From: an uncultured Acidimicrobiia bacterium
GTDB taxonomy: Bacteria > Actinomycetota > Acidimicrobiia > Spongiisociales > Spongiisociaceae
Length of the DNA stretch: 64,000 nucleotides
Reading direction: 5' to 3'
NCBI GenBank assembly: GCA_958295745.1
Contig: OY282370.1
Location: 2,516,548 to 2,580,547 of the forward strand
The position numbers were made by a program, and so were the translations under genes. Below, piece by piece: positions 17,604-26,781 of the stretch (position 1 is the first letter of the stretch; each line of letters starts with the position of its first letter). The notes under the pieces were generated by a model. It did not search any database. It was given only the letters and a program-made list of their open reading frames with translations, and was not told the origin of the DNA.

Positions 17604-18974
17604 GTGACACCCAAGGGATACGAACCCCGTCTTTACACCCGCCGCCAGATGCTGGGGGGAAGCTCTGCTCTGTTGGCGCTATCGGCCATGGGCGGTATGT
17701 CCGCGTTGTTGGCAGCCTGCGGAAGCGACGATCCGATCGATGAGGGCTCCGAGCCGGGCGAGGACTTCACCGGAGAGCTGGGTGTGCTGATCGGCACCCA
17801 CATGGATCCGGTCAAGCAGCTCTTGGAGCAACACCAGGGGGCTGTCGGGTTTGCCCCCGACATCGAGGAGGTAACCACTCCCGACCTGCGCAGCAAGCTC
17901 ACCACCTCGTTCCTGGCCCAGAGCTCGCCCTGGGATGCGGTCTTCGTCACCGCCGAGCTGGGCGCCGAGCTCGGCACCCGCGGATGGCTCACCAATGCGA
18001 GCACCTTCATGAACGAGCGGGTTCGCACCGAAGGTGATCTGCTGACCAGGGGTATGGGAGCGGTGGAGGTCGACGAAAACACCCTGGCCGTACCGTGGAC
18101 CATGGGGAGCCAGCTCCTCCACTGGAACCGACAGCTCATGGAGCAGGCCGGACTGGACCCCGATGCTCCTATGGACTGGCATTCCACCCCCAATTCCTGG
18201 GACACCTTCGTGGAGTACGCCAAGGCCATGACCGGAGAGCGGGACGGGGTGCAGTACTACGGATACACCGACGCCTGGGCGGACAAACATGTCCTCTGGA
18301 CGTGGGGCGGCATGCTCAACATGCACGGCGGCAGCTTTTTGGACGAAGAGTCTCAGCCTGCCTGGAACTCCGACGCCGGCGTGGAGGCGCTCCAGAAGCT
18401 CTACGACCTGATGCACACCCACCAGGTGATCGATCCGGCGGTCAACACCTACACATGGGTCTTCGACGCCACTCCCGGGTTCTTCGAGGGTACGCGGGGG
18501 ATGTTCATCTCCTGGCCGTTCGTGGCGGGGGTGGCGGCCATCCCCGAGGCGTCCCAGATCGCCGGGCACAGCGCCTTCGCACCCAACCCGGCGGTGGAGA
18601 CCAGCGGCTCGGTGGATGGTTCCGAGTTCTTCGGGGTGCCGGTCTATTCCGAGAACAAGGACGAGGCCTGGCGCCTCCTGGACCTGATCTCCTCCCGCGA
18701 GGGCCAGCGGGTGGTGGCGATGGGCGGATGGGGATCCATCTACAGCGGGATTCTCCAGGAACCCGACATCGTGGAGGCCTTCCCCTTCTACCCGGCTCTG
18801 GCCAAGGCCTACGAGTATCCGGTGGACGGAGGTTGGTCGGAGGACCGGCCCCGATGGACCCAGATGCTCGCCGACGAGATCCACGAGGTGCTGGCCGATC
18901 GCAAGCCGCCTCGCCAGGCCCTCGACGACGCGGCGGCCGCGGCCTTGGAAGCCAGAAGACAAGACGAATCCTGA
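17604..18974 (+). CDS. ABC transporter substrate-binding lipoprotein, family 1
   Basis: 456 aa. The N-terminus has a twin-Arg-like segment (YTRRQMLGGSSALLALSAMG) and a lipobox (LLAACGSD), so it is an exported, lipid-anchored binding protein. The body has the MalE-type layout: DLRSKLTTSFLAQSSPWDAV, MGSQLLHWNRQLMEQAGLDP and WPFVAGVAA. The start is GTG 17604 behind AAGGAGAG; the frame is open upstream but unsupported. Two permease genes follow, but no ATPase, so the ATPase is shared or located elsewhere. The substrate is a carbohydrate or similar polar compound by family; the downstream enzymes suggest a modified or amide-containing one. Confidence 0.93.
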   Translation: MTPKGYEPRLYTRRQMLGGSSALLALSAMGGMSALLAACGSDDPIDEGSEPGEDFTGELGVLIGTHMDPVKQLLEQHQGAVGFAPDIEEVTTPDLRSKLTTSFLAQSSPWDAVFVTAELGAELGTRGWLTNASTFMNERVRTEGDLLTRGMGAVEVDENTLAVPWTMGSQLLHWNRQLMEQAGLDPDAPMDWHSTPNSWDTFVEYAKAMTGERDGVQYYGYTDAWADKHVLWTWGGMLNMHGGSFLDEESQPAWNSDAGVEALQKLYDLMHTHQVIDPAVNTYTWVFDATPGFFEGTRGMFISWPFVAGVAAIPEASQIAGHSAFAPNPAVETSGSVDGSEFFGVPVYSENKDEAWRLLDLISSREGQRVVAMGGWGSIYSGILQEPDIVEAFPFYPALAKAYEYPVDGGWSEDRPRWTQMLADEIHEVLADRKPPRQALDDAAAAALEARRQDES

Positions 18975-19924
18975 GCCTTCCACTCTCGACCCCCGCGGCA
19001 CGCGAGGGGAGGGCCGGCGGGGGGCGGGGAACGACTCCCCGCCGCGGTCGATGGGCCGCGGTTGCGATGGTGGCGCCGGCGGTGTTGCTGGTGGCCGGGG
19101 TCTACACCTACCCGGCCGTCTCCACCCTCGTCTACAGCGTCACCTCCATCGATCTGTCTCCCCGCTTTCGGGTAGAGAACTTCGTCGGGTTGCGGAACTT
19201 CGTCAACCAGCTCACCGACGACGTCTTCTGGGAGGCGGCCGGAGTAACCCTCTATTTCGGGGTGATGCTCTGTCTGGCAACGGTGATCCTCTCGTTCTCG
19301 ATCGCGCTGCTATTGAACAAGACCTTCTTAGGAAGGGGTCTGGTAAGGGTCACCGTACTGTTGCCGTGGGCGGTGCCGCCGGTGGCGTCCGGGGTGCTGT
19401 GGGTGCAGATGTTCCACGCCGAATTCGGCTTTCTGAACGGGTTTCTCCGGGCGCTCGGCGCCGATGGGGATGTCATCTGGCTGGGAGGACAGGTCATTGC
19501 GCTCCACTCGGTGCTGGTCGCCGAGGTGTGGCGTTGGATACCCTTCGCCACCATCTTCATCCTGGCCGGGCTCCAGCTGGTTCCCAAGACGGTGCGGGAG
19601 GCGGCCGCCATCGACGGCGCCGGCTCGTGGCGAAGCTTTCGGCACATCACCCTTCCGCTCATGCTGCCGGTGATCGTTCCGGTGGTGATCTTCTTGTTCG
19701 TCTGGGCGATGAAGGTGTTCGACACTATCTTCGTGCTCACCCGGGGCGGTCCCAGCAGGGCCACCACCACTCTCAACTTCCTGGTCTACCGCCAAGGCTT
19801 CGAGCAGTTCGACTTCGGTAGCGCCTCGGCCACCGCCTATCTCCTCTCGGTTCTGACCGTGCTGGTCATCGCCGGTCTGGGGTGGATGCTGCTTCGTTCC
19901 CGAAGGCTGGCCGGGGGGCGGTGA
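18971..19924 (+). CDS. ABC transporter permease, MalF/UgpA-like
   Basis: Inner-membrane permease, 317 aa from the proposed start. Six membrane segments are visible, and the ATPase-contact EAA loop is EAAAIDGAGSWRSFRHITLP. The first conventional start is ATG 19067, which would begin inside the first membrane helix (MVAPAVLLVAGVYTYP) and lose the basic stretch TPRRGRW that normally precedes it. An in-frame CTG at 18971, overlapping the previous stop as CTGA, restores a normal cytoplasmic N-terminus and is used here. No ATG, GTG or TTG lies between. The gene call is firm; the start is not. Confidence 0.88.
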   Translation: MSLPLSTPAAREGRAGGGRGTTPRRGRWAAVAMVAPAVLLVAGVYTYPAVSTLVYSVTSIDLSPRFRVENFVGLRNFVNQLTDDVFWEAAGVTLYFGVMLCLATVILSFSIALLLNKTFLGRGLVRVTVLLPWAVPPVASGVLWVQMFHAEFGFLNGFLRALGADGDVIWLGGQVIALHSVLVAEVWRWIPFATIFILAGLQLVPKTVREAAAIDGAGSWRSFRHITLPLMLPVIVPVVIFLFVWAMKVFDTIFVLTRGGPSRATTTLNFLVYRQGFEQFDFGSASATAYLLSVLTVLVIAGLGWMLLRSRRLAGGR

Positions 19925-20763
19925 TGGCGGCCCGCTCCGGACGCCGTCTGAGGAAGGCCGTGACATATGCGACGGCGGTCCTGGTGCTGGTGGTCATGGC
20001 GTTTCCCCTCTACGGCATCCTCCTCACCAGCGTCCAGACCGAGCGGGACATCCGCTCCCGTGACGTGGCGTTCGCGCCGAGCTACGTGACCGCCGAGCAC
20101 TATCGGCAGATATTCTCGGGGGACTCGGGGGTGCCGGTGACCGAGTCGATGGTCAACAGCCTGGTGGTGGCGGCGGCTTCTGCCGTCCTCACGGTGGCGA
20201 TAGCGGTGCCCGCCGCCTACGCCCTGAATCGAATGAGGGTGCCGGGGCGGCGGATCATCCTCGGGGGGTTCGCCGCCGTCTATGTCCTGCCCACCCTGTT
20301 GTTCGTCCTGCCTCTGTTCATAACGGTGGTGCAGCTCGGTCTGTACGACACCTACATAGGCCTGGTGCTTCCCTATGTGGCGTTTACCCTGCCCTTCATG
20401 GTGTGGATAATGGGATCGTTCGTGCGGTCGATACCGGTGGCGGTGGAGGAGATGGCGCAGATCGACGGAGCCAGCCTGCCCCAGATCATATTTCGCATCG
20501 TCCTTCCCCTGCTGCGCCCCGGTATTTTCGCCGGGCTTCTCTTGGGTTTCGTCCTGGCCTGGGTGGAGTTCCTGACTCCGCTGCTGTTCACCAGCGACCT
20601 GTCCATACTCACCGTTACCCTGGGGTTGTTCCGATCTACCATGGATATCGCCATCGGCCAGCTGGCGGCGGCCACGGTGCTGACCGCCCTCCCGGTGATC
20701 CTCATCACGACTTTTTTCCAAAGAAACATCACGGAATTGATCACGGCCGGGGTGGAGAGATGA
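19924..20763 (+). CDS. ABC transporter permease, MalG/UgpE-like
   Basis: Second permease of the importer, 279 aa. The first helix is near residues 15-35 (VLVLVVMAFPLYGILL) and the EAA loop is EEMAQIDGASLPQIIFRIVL. The carboxy-terminal helices contain GLLLGFVLAWVEFLTPLLF. The ATG overlaps the previous stop (TGATG); a GTG one codon earlier is also possible. It pairs with the MalF-like permease and the lipoprotein encoded at 17604. Confidence 0.94.
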   Translation: MAARSGRRLRKAVTYATAVLVLVVMAFPLYGILLTSVQTERDIRSRDVAFAPSYVTAEHYRQIFSGDSGVPVTESMVNSLVVAAASAVLTVAIAVPAAYALNRMRVPGRRIILGGFAAVYVLPTLLFVLPLFITVVQLGLYDTYIGLVLPYVAFTLPFMVWIMGSFVRSIPVAVEEMAQIDGASLPQIIFRIVLPLLRPGIFAGLLLGFVLAWVEFLTPLLFTSDLSILTVTLGLFRSTMDIAIGQLAAATVLTALPVILITTFFQRNITELITAGVER

Positions 20764-20808
20764 TCCGGCGGCGCCGGGTCGGTGCCATCCCCGAGAGGAG
20801 ATGAACAG

Positions 20809-21576
20809 GTGTCGAATCGAGTAGATGTGGTAATCCAGCCGGTGGTGCTGAGGTTTTCGCTCTTGGATGACGAGGTGGTCTACTTCTTCGCCGCCGACAC
20901 CGAGGCCGTCTTGGACAGGATGGAGCGGATGATGGGGATCGACCCGGCCGAGTCCGCCCTGTTCGATTCCAACCTCGGGTTTCTGCCGGTCTCCACCACC
21001 GTGTTGATCCGGGGGGAGCGCAACATCCTGGTGGACCCCGGAAATCACCACACCGGCTTCTACGGGCAGCTCGGCATCGGGTTGTCCCGCTTCGGACTCA
21101 CCCCCGGCCAGATCGACCTGGTGGTTTGCACCCACTGCCATCACGACCACATGGGAAGCGCATTCCGCATTCCCGGCGCCGACATCGTGCTGGGTGAGGG
21201 GGAGGCCGACTTCTGCGAAGAGATATACGGTCCGGAGGAAACCGCCGCCCGACTGGCGGTCATGGGGAGGCTGATCGAGGTAGGCCGGGGAGAGGAGCTG
21301 GAGCTGATGCCGGGTGTGGCGGCCATCTCCACCCCCGGACACACTCCCGGTCACATCAGCGTCCTGGTGGAGTCGGAGTCCGGCGAGCGGGTGCTCGTGG
21401 CAGGGGACACGGTGATGACCCGCCGTGAGTACTCCGAGCGAACCTTTTCCCACTGGTACACCGACGACCAGCTGCAGGGCCTCCATTCCAGCCTCGACCG
21501 GATACATGCCCTGCAGCCCACCACGGTGATGCCCGGCCACGACCGGGCCTTCGCCCCGGCCGGGCGTCCGGGATGA
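20809..21576 (+). CDS. metallo-beta-lactamase fold hydrolase
   Basis: 255 aa. The metal-binding motif HCHHDH is at about residues 106-111 (THCHHDHMG), followed by STPGHTPGH around residue 178 and GDTVMT, then a final MPGHD. This arrangement is typical of lactonase or glyoxalase-II-like hydrolases of the superfamily, so hydrolysis of an ester, lactone or lactam is plausible. The GTG start follows GAGAGGAG by 8 bp. It overlaps the next gene as ATGA and belongs to the operon that starts with the ABC transporter. The substrate is unknown. Confidence 0.9.
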   Translation: MSNRVDVVIQPVVLRFSLLDDEVVYFFAADTEAVLDRMERMMGIDPAESALFDSNLGFLPVSTTVLIRGERNILVDPGNHHTGFYGQLGIGLSRFGLTPGQIDLVVCTHCHHDHMGSAFRIPGADIVLGEGEADFCEEIYGPEETAARLAVMGRLIEVGRGEELELMPGVAAISTPGHTPGHISVLVESESGERVLVAGDTVMTRREYSERTFSHWYTDDQLQGLHSSLDRIHALQPTTVMPGHDRAFAPAGRPG

Positions 21577-22583
21577 CCCCTCTTCGAGTGGCGGTGGTGG
21601 GGGTCGGGGCGATCGGATCCCTCCATGCCCGCATCTACGCCGAGCATCCCCTCGCCGAGCCGGCGGGAATCGTCGACGCCGATCCGGAGACGGCGCGGGC
21701 GGCCGCCGAGCCGCTGGGGGTTCCCTGGTTCACCGAAGTGTCCGATCTGTTGGATTCCTGCGATTTTGCGGCCGCCTCGGTCTCGGTACCGGAGCACCAC
21801 CGTTACCGGACCGCCATGCCTTTGGCCCGGGCCGGCAAGCATCTGCTGCTGGAGAAGCCGCTCGCCCCCACCCTGGCGGAAACCGACCGGTTGGTTTCCG
21901 ATGTCGAGAGCACCGGGGTGCTCACCATGGTGAACTTCATCCTTCGTTTCGATCCCCGCTACACCGAGGCGAAGGCGGCGGCCTCCTCCGGCCGCTTGGG
22001 CGATGTCCACACCATTTTCGCACGCCGCCGGGGGTCGTCACTCGGGGCGGATGTCTACGGGGTCTGGACCGACCTCTTGATCTCCACCGGCATCCACGAT
22101 CTGGACGTCATGGCATGGCTGGCGGACTCGCCGGTGACCAGGGTGTATGCCGAGACCATCTCCCGCCGTTCGGCGCCCTACGGCCACGATGACGCGGCCA
22201 TGGTGCTGGTGCGGTTCGACAACGGGATCGTTGGCTCTCTCGAAACCAGCTGGGTGTTGCCCACCTCCATCCCGGCGCCTCTCGACGCCTCCCTGCAGGT
22301 GGTGGGCACCGGGGGCGGGGTGTTCATCGACGGGTCGAACCACGGACTGACGGTGGTGGACTCCGATCGGCTGAGCCTGCCCGACCTGGCCCACTGGCCG
22401 GTGGCGGGAGGCCGGGTGGGGGGAGACCTCGCGGCCTCGCTCGACCACTTCATCTGCTCGGTGCGCAACGGCGTCCCGCCGGAGGCGACCCTCGCCGAGG
22501 CCCGGCATGCCCAGGCGATCGTGGACGCAGCCAAACGCTCGGCGTCCCGGAACCTTCCGGCAGGACTCACTCCTCCTCCCTGA
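21573..22583 (+). CDS. Gfo/Idh/MocA-family oxidoreductase
   Basis: 336 aa. An N-terminal Rossmann fold begins with VAVVGVGAIGSLHARIY (residues 4-20), and the family signature GKHLLLEKPLAPTLAE, with the catalytic-region EKP, is at about residue 88. The C-terminal half has the alpha/beta domain with GIHDLDVMAWL. It would oxidise or reduce a sugar, inositol or related hydroxy compound with NAD(P). The start overlaps the MBL gene stop, so it is translated in the same operon. Confidence 0.93.
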   Translation: MTPLRVAVVGVGAIGSLHARIYAEHPLAEPAGIVDADPETARAAAEPLGVPWFTEVSDLLDSCDFAAASVSVPEHHRYRTAMPLARAGKHLLLEKPLAPTLAETDRLVSDVESTGVLTMVNFILRFDPRYTEAKAAASSGRLGDVHTIFARRRGSSLGADVYGVWTDLLISTGIHDLDVMAWLADSPVTRVYAETISRRSAPYGHDDAAMVLVRFDNGIVGSLETSWVLPTSIPAPLDASLQVVGTGGGVFIDGSNHGLTVVDSDRLSLPDLAHWPVAGGRVGGDLAASLDHFICSVRNGVPPEATLAEARHAQAIVDAAKRSASRNLPAGLTPPP

Positions 22584-22597
22584 GAAAGACCTCGGCA

Positions 22598-24085
22598 GTG
22601 GCCAAACCCAGAATCGGGGTTGCTTCTCTCGTTCAGGAGACCAATACCTTCAATCCCAATCCGACCCGTTGGGATGACTACACCGTCCTGGCGGGTGGAG
22701 ACGCTTCCGACACCCTGGCGGGCACCAATACCGAGTTCGCCGGGGCGGTCTCCGAGATCGGCCGGCTGGGGGCGGAGGCGGTTCCCCTGCTGGCGGCTTG
22801 GGCGCTTCCCTCGGGGAGGGTGACCGAACGCACCTTCGCCCGCCTGGCCGGATTGCTGGACACCCGATTGAAAGAGGCGGGCCCTCTGGACGGACTGGTG
22901 CTCTCGCTGCATGGAGCGATGGCGACCGACTCCCTCTCCGACGCCGACTCGGCGCTGATAGAGGCCGCCCGACGCCGGATCGGGCCAGCCCCCCTGGGAG
23001 TGTGCCTAGATCTCCACGCCAACCTGACGTCCCGGATGGTCGAATCCTGCGATGCGCTGGTCGGATATCACACGGAGCCGCATGTCGATATGGCGTCCAC
23101 CGGCGAGCGGATCGCCCGTCTGGTGGCCAAGGCGGTACGCGGCGGCATATCGCCGGCCATAGGGTTTGCCAAGCGGTCTCTGCTCATTCCCGCCGAGGGG
23201 ATGCGAACCGACCTGGGACCGATGTCAGAAGTACGGGCGCTCGCAGACTCCCGCACCGGATCCCGGTCCCGGGTTCTGGATGTTTCGCTCTTTCCTGTCC
23301 AACCCTGGCTGGACGTTCCCGAGCTGGGTCTGGGGGTGTCGGTGGTGACCGACGGCGACCTGCCGGGCGCCCGGTCTCTCGCCGAGGAGATGGCCGATGA
23401 GGTATGGCATAGGAGGGAGCGGATGACAACGCCTCGGTTGATGACTCCCGAGAAGGCTTTTTGGGAAGCGAGGGGTTCTTCGACCCGGCCCTTTTTGATG
23501 GCTCACACCGCCGACTGCCCCACCGCGGGAGCTTCGGGAGACGACCCGGTGATGATCGCCGAAGCGGCGGCCCACGGCGCCGGCTTGGTGGTGATGCATT
23601 CGGTGCTGGACCCGGAAGCCGTCCGGCGGTGCGCCTCGGCGGTGGGGAAGCGGGTGCGGCTGGAGGTAGGGGCGGGCTTCAACCCGGCGGCGGTCCCGGT
23701 GGAAGTGGAAGGGGAGGTGCGCCGGGCGGGAACGGGGAGCTATCGGCTTGCGGGCCGGTCTTTTACAGGAAGGACGGTATCGATGGGGGAGTGGGCGGTG
23801 CTCGTCTCCGGCAGCCATCATCTGCTGATCACTTCCCGGCCTTCCATCACCGCCGATCCGGCCACCTGGCGCCGCGCCGGTTTGGATCCCGGGCAGGCGG
23901 ACGTGCTGGTGGTGCGGTCATGCAGCGACTACCGGGCGAACTTCCCCTCCTCGGCGCCGGAGGCTGTGACCCTCGATCTTCCCGGACCGAGCACACCCCG
24001 TCTGGAAAGCCTCCGATTCCGGCGCGCCCCCCGCCCCCTCTACCCTCTCGACCCTTTCGCCTCGGCCTCCCCCGGCGCCGCCTGA
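22598..24085 (+). CDS. M81-family (MlrC-like) metallopeptidase
   Basis: 495 aa. The N-terminus IGVASLVQETNTFNP and the blocks GLVLSLHGAM, GVCLDLHANLT and GYHTEPHVDM are characteristic of the M81/MlrC (microcystinase C) family, formerly DUF1485. The conserved Asp and His residues in DLHAN and YHTEPH are the expected metal ligands. The family cleaves linear peptide-like compounds; the physiological substrate here is unknown. The GTG start lies 14 bp after the oxidoreductase stop, so it is in the same operon. The C-terminal part contains SGDDPVMIAEAAA and a terminal Pro/Arg-rich tail. Confidence 0.9.
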   Translation: MAKPRIGVASLVQETNTFNPNPTRWDDYTVLAGGDASDTLAGTNTEFAGAVSEIGRLGAEAVPLLAAWALPSGRVTERTFARLAGLLDTRLKEAGPLDGLVLSLHGAMATDSLSDADSALIEAARRRIGPAPLGVCLDLHANLTSRMVESCDALVGYHTEPHVDMASTGERIARLVAKAVRGGISPAIGFAKRSLLIPAEGMRTDLGPMSEVRALADSRTGSRSRVLDVSLFPVQPWLDVPELGLGVSVVTDGDLPGARSLAEEMADEVWHRRERMTTPRLMTPEKAFWEARGSSTRPFLMAHTADCPTAGASGDDPVMIAEAAAHGAGLVVMHSVLDPEAVRRCASAVGKRVRLEVGAGFNPAAVPVEVEGEVRRAGTGSYRLAGRSFTGRTVSMGEWAVLVSGSHHLLITSRPSITADPATWRRAGLDPGQADVLVVRSCSDYRANFPSSAPEAVTLDLPGPSTPRLESLRFRRAPRPLYPLDPFASASPGAA

Positions 24086-24238
24086 ACCCTCTACCCCGGT
24101 GGTGAGCAATGACGATCGTCTGGGACCGCCCTTGCTGAACAGGCATTTCATGATCGACCGACGGGCCGCCCGAGGGTCGAGTGGTCGAGGGTCAGGTCGA
24201 GTCCGGTGTATTGCTCGGCGCCTCCCGGCCGCAAGGTA

Positions 24239-25570
24239 ATGTTCAACGGCGTGTCAGAGGTGACCCGAGTCGAACGAGATGTGCTCTCCTTTTTGGAGAG
24301 GACGGCATCCGACCAGCTGGCCTTCGCCCAGGAGCTGGTGGCTACCCCCAGCCCCAATCCGCCCGGCGATGAGCGGGCGGTGGCGGCGCTGGTGATCGAA
24401 CGGCTTCGCCGGCTGGGAATCGATGACATAACCGTCCTGTCGGCGCAGCCTTCCCGCCCCAACCTGATCGTGCGAATACCAGGGGCGGGGCGGGGGCCTG
24501 CTCTCATCCTGTCGGGCCATATCGACACCAAGCCGCCGGGAGACCTGTCCCGTTGGGAGACCGACCCCTGGGACCCCGTGATATCCGACGGTGAACTGCG
24601 CGGGCTGGGCTCGGGGGACATGAAGGCGGCGGTGGCGGCCATGGTGTACACCGGGGCGGCTTTGGCGCGTTCCGCCGGATGGAGAGGCGAGCTCCGGTTG
24701 GTGTTCACCGCAGACGAAGAGGCCGGGTCTGTGCTCGGGTCGAAATGGTTGGCCCAGGAGGGGCACCTGGCCGCCGACGCGGCCATCATCGGAGAACCGT
24801 GCGGTGTGGTCTCTGAATGGGAGAATATCGGGGTGGTCTCCCGAGGGTCCGCCCTCGTCGATATAGAGGTGGCGGGAACCCAGATGCATTCCGCTGTTTC
24901 CGATCGGTTCGACCCGGTCAACGCCGCGGTGGAGATGGCCTGGCTGATCCAGAAGATGCACGCGGAGCTCCGTGATCATCTGACCTACACCCCTTATCAT
25001 CTGGACGGGTCCGGACCTACCGTGAACGTGGGGGTGATGGCAGAGGCGGGAATCTTCTACGGCGTATATCCGGGATCTGCCCGGATCTCTTCGGATATCC
25101 GCCTGACGCCGGGAATGACCGAAGAGAGCGTCACCGCAGACCTTCATCGTTTCCTGGATCGGGCGATGGCGGAGAACCCCCGGCTGTCTGCCGAGCTGAA
25201 GATGGTGGGGCTCAGCGAAGCCACCGAGATCGCCCCCGATCATCCGGTGGTGGGCGCTGTTCGGCATGCTTCTCACCGGGTGCTGGGCAAATGGTTGTCC
25301 CCCGGGGTCTTTCCCGGCGCGACCGATGCCCTCAACTTCCAGGCCATGGCGGGCATCCCCACGGTGGCGGCGTTCGGGCCCGGCTACCTTCCTCGGGCTC
25401 ACTCACCCAACGAGAGGCTGGCCGCCGAGGGCGTCTACCAGGCCTCCCGCATCTACGCCCTGGCCGCCCTGCGCTACCTGGCCGCCGATCACAGAACGCC
25501 GATGGAATCGACGGGGGCGGCACATGGTGGAGATCAACTTCGCCCGCCGGTCCCCGACACCCGGCCGTGA
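24239..25570 (+). CDS. M20-family peptidase/deacylase (ArgE/DapE-like) with a chimaeric C-terminus
   Basis: 443 aa from ATG 24239; GTG starts at 24206 and 24251 are also possible, and the ribosome-binding site does not decide. Metal ligands are visible in LSGHIDTKPPGD, GLGSGDMKAAVAAM and the catalytic TADEEAGS. It would hydrolyse an N-acyl or peptide bond. The last about 15 residues (GGDQLRPPVPDTRP) are encoded by DNA that is also the interior of the FAD-subunit gene downstream, read in another frame, so the native 3' end was replaced during the tandem duplication at 25523-25980. Confidence 0.9.
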   Translation: MFNGVSEVTRVERDVLSFLERTASDQLAFAQELVATPSPNPPGDERAVAALVIERLRRLGIDDITVLSAQPSRPNLIVRIPGAGRGPALILSGHIDTKPPGDLSRWETDPWDPVISDGELRGLGSGDMKAAVAAMVYTGAALARSAGWRGELRLVFTADEEAGSVLGSKWLAQEGHLAADAAIIGEPCGVVSEWENIGVVSRGSALVDIEVAGTQMHSAVSDRFDPVNAAVEMAWLIQKMHAELRDHLTYTPYHLDGSGPTVNVGVMAEAGIFYGVYPGSARISSDIRLTPGMTEESVTADLHRFLDRAMAENPRLSAELKMVGLSEATEIAPDHPVVGAVRHASHRVLGKWLSPGVFPGATDALNFQAMAGIPTVAAFGPGYLPRAHSPNERLAAEGVYQASRIYALAALRYLAADHRTPMESTGAAHGGDQLRPPVPDTRP

Positions 25571-25751
25571 GCAATCGGATACGGACTACTGCTTGCCGGT
25601 TCTTGTAGAATCCGGGCCTGACCCGTAGGAACTCGAAGAGGACGTAAAGGACGCAAAGGTGGAGTATCTCCGTCCCCGCACTTGGAGCGACGCCGTAGCT
25701 CTGAAGACCCAGGATACATTGGGTTGTGCCGATCAACGGCGGCATCGACCT
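25523..25751 (+). repeat. 229-bp tandem repeat, unit 1
   Basis: The unit runs from CATGGTGGAGATCAAC to GGCATCGAC and is followed directly by a second unit at 25752. It comprises an internal piece of the molybdenum-hydroxylase FAD gene, the end of the M20 frame, the intergenic leader and the first about 30 codons of the FAD gene. Apart from a few substitutions and one inserted base near 25712 the two units look identical. Confidence 0.92.
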
Positions 25752-25798
25752 CATGGTGGAGATCAACTTCGCCCGCCGGTCCCCGACACCCGGCCGTG
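25659..25798 (+). pseudogene. truncated, frameshifted copy of the hydroxylase FAD-subunit gene
   Basis: It begins VEYLRPRTWSDAVALKT, like the intact gene at 25888, after the same AAAGGACGCAAAG leader. An extra base (ACATTGGGTTGTG against CCTTCGGTTGTG) then shifts the frame and it ends at the TGA near 25798. It was created by the tandem duplication. Confidence 0.88.
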
Positions 25799-25980
25799 AG
25801 CAATCGGATACGGACTACTGCTTGCCGGTTCTTGTAGAATCCGGGCCTGACCCGTAGGAACTCGAAGAGGACGTAAAGGACGCAAAGGTGGAGTATCTCC
25901 GTCCCCGCACTTGGAGCGACGCCGTAGCCCTGAAGACCGAAGATCCTTCGGTTGTGCCGATCAACGGCGGCACCGACCTC
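25752..25980 (+). repeat. 229-bp tandem repeat, unit 2
   Basis: Second unit of the tandem repeat. It supplies the leader and the first codons of the intact FAD-subunit gene. The offset between matching positions is 229 bp (for example GTG at 25659 and 25888). Confidence 0.92.
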
Positions 25981-26781
25981 ATGGTGGAGATCAACTTCGC
26001 CCGCCGGCGCCCGCCCGCCCTCCTCGACCTTTCCCGTCTGGACGAGATGAAGGGATGGGAGAAGCGCAACGGTTCGGTGGAGCTGGGGGCGGGCGTCACC
26101 TACACCCGCATCATCGAGGAGCTGTCCACCGAGCTGCCCGCCCTGGCCATCGCCTCCCGGACGGTCGGATCACCTCAGATCCGCAACCGGGGGACAGTGG
26201 GGGGGAACCTCGCCACCGCCTCGCCCGCCGGAGACGCCCACCCTCCGCTGCTGGCCGCCGGCGCCTCCGTCAGGGCCGAGTCGATGCGGGGGGCCAGGGA
26301 CATCCCGATCGGGGAGTTCTTCACCGGCCCCAAGCAGAACGCCCTCGAACCGGACGAGCTGATCCGCTCGGTCGTGATCCCCGCGGCCAGAGGACCCCGG
26401 CAGTTCTCCAAGGTGGGAACCCGCAACGCCATGGTCATCGCGGTGGTCTCCTTCGCCCTCTCCCTCGATCTGGAGGAACGCCGGGTGGGAACCGGCATCG
26501 GGTCGGCCGGCCCCACCCCTATCGAAGCCGTCGAGGCCCAGGCATACCTCGAGCAGGAGCTGGAAGCCGGAGGCAACTGGGATCACCGCCGGAGGCCGGC
26601 CCCCGAGGTGGGGGAGCGCTTCGCCGAGATGGCGGCCTCCGCCGCTTCGCCCATCGACGACGTGCGCGGCGCCGCCTCCTACCGGACCCACGCCCTCCGG
26701 ATCATGGCCGGGCGGACCCTGGGTTGGGCATGGGATGAAGTTGTGGAAAGAGGCGGGGAAGGGCGGCGGCAGTGCTGGTAG
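25888..26781 (+). CDS. molybdenum hydroxylase FAD-binding subunit (CoxM/XdhB-like)
   Basis: 297 aa. The FAD-binding motif is seen as INGGTDLMVEINFARR and TVGSPQIRNRGTVGGNLATASPAGD, both hallmarks of the xanthine dehydrogenase/CO dehydrogenase medium subunit. It passes electrons from the iron-sulfur subunit to the final acceptor. The GTG start follows AAAGGACGCAAAG. It overlaps the [2Fe-2S] subunit gene by 10 bp, and the large subunit is encoded at 28273. Its 5' end lies inside the tandem repeat. Confidence 0.94.
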   Translation: MEYLRPRTWSDAVALKTEDPSVVPINGGTDLMVEINFARRRPPALLDLSRLDEMKGWEKRNGSVELGAGVTYTRIIEELSTELPALAIASRTVGSPQIRNRGTVGGNLATASPAGDAHPPLLAAGASVRAESMRGARDIPIGEFFTGPKQNALEPDELIRSVVIPAARGPRQFSKVGTRNAMVIAVVSFALSLDLEERRVGTGIGSAGPTPIEAVEAQAYLEQELEAGGNWDHRRRPAPEVGERFAEMAASAASPIDDVRGAASYRTHALRIMAGRTLGWAWDEVVERGGEGRRQCW

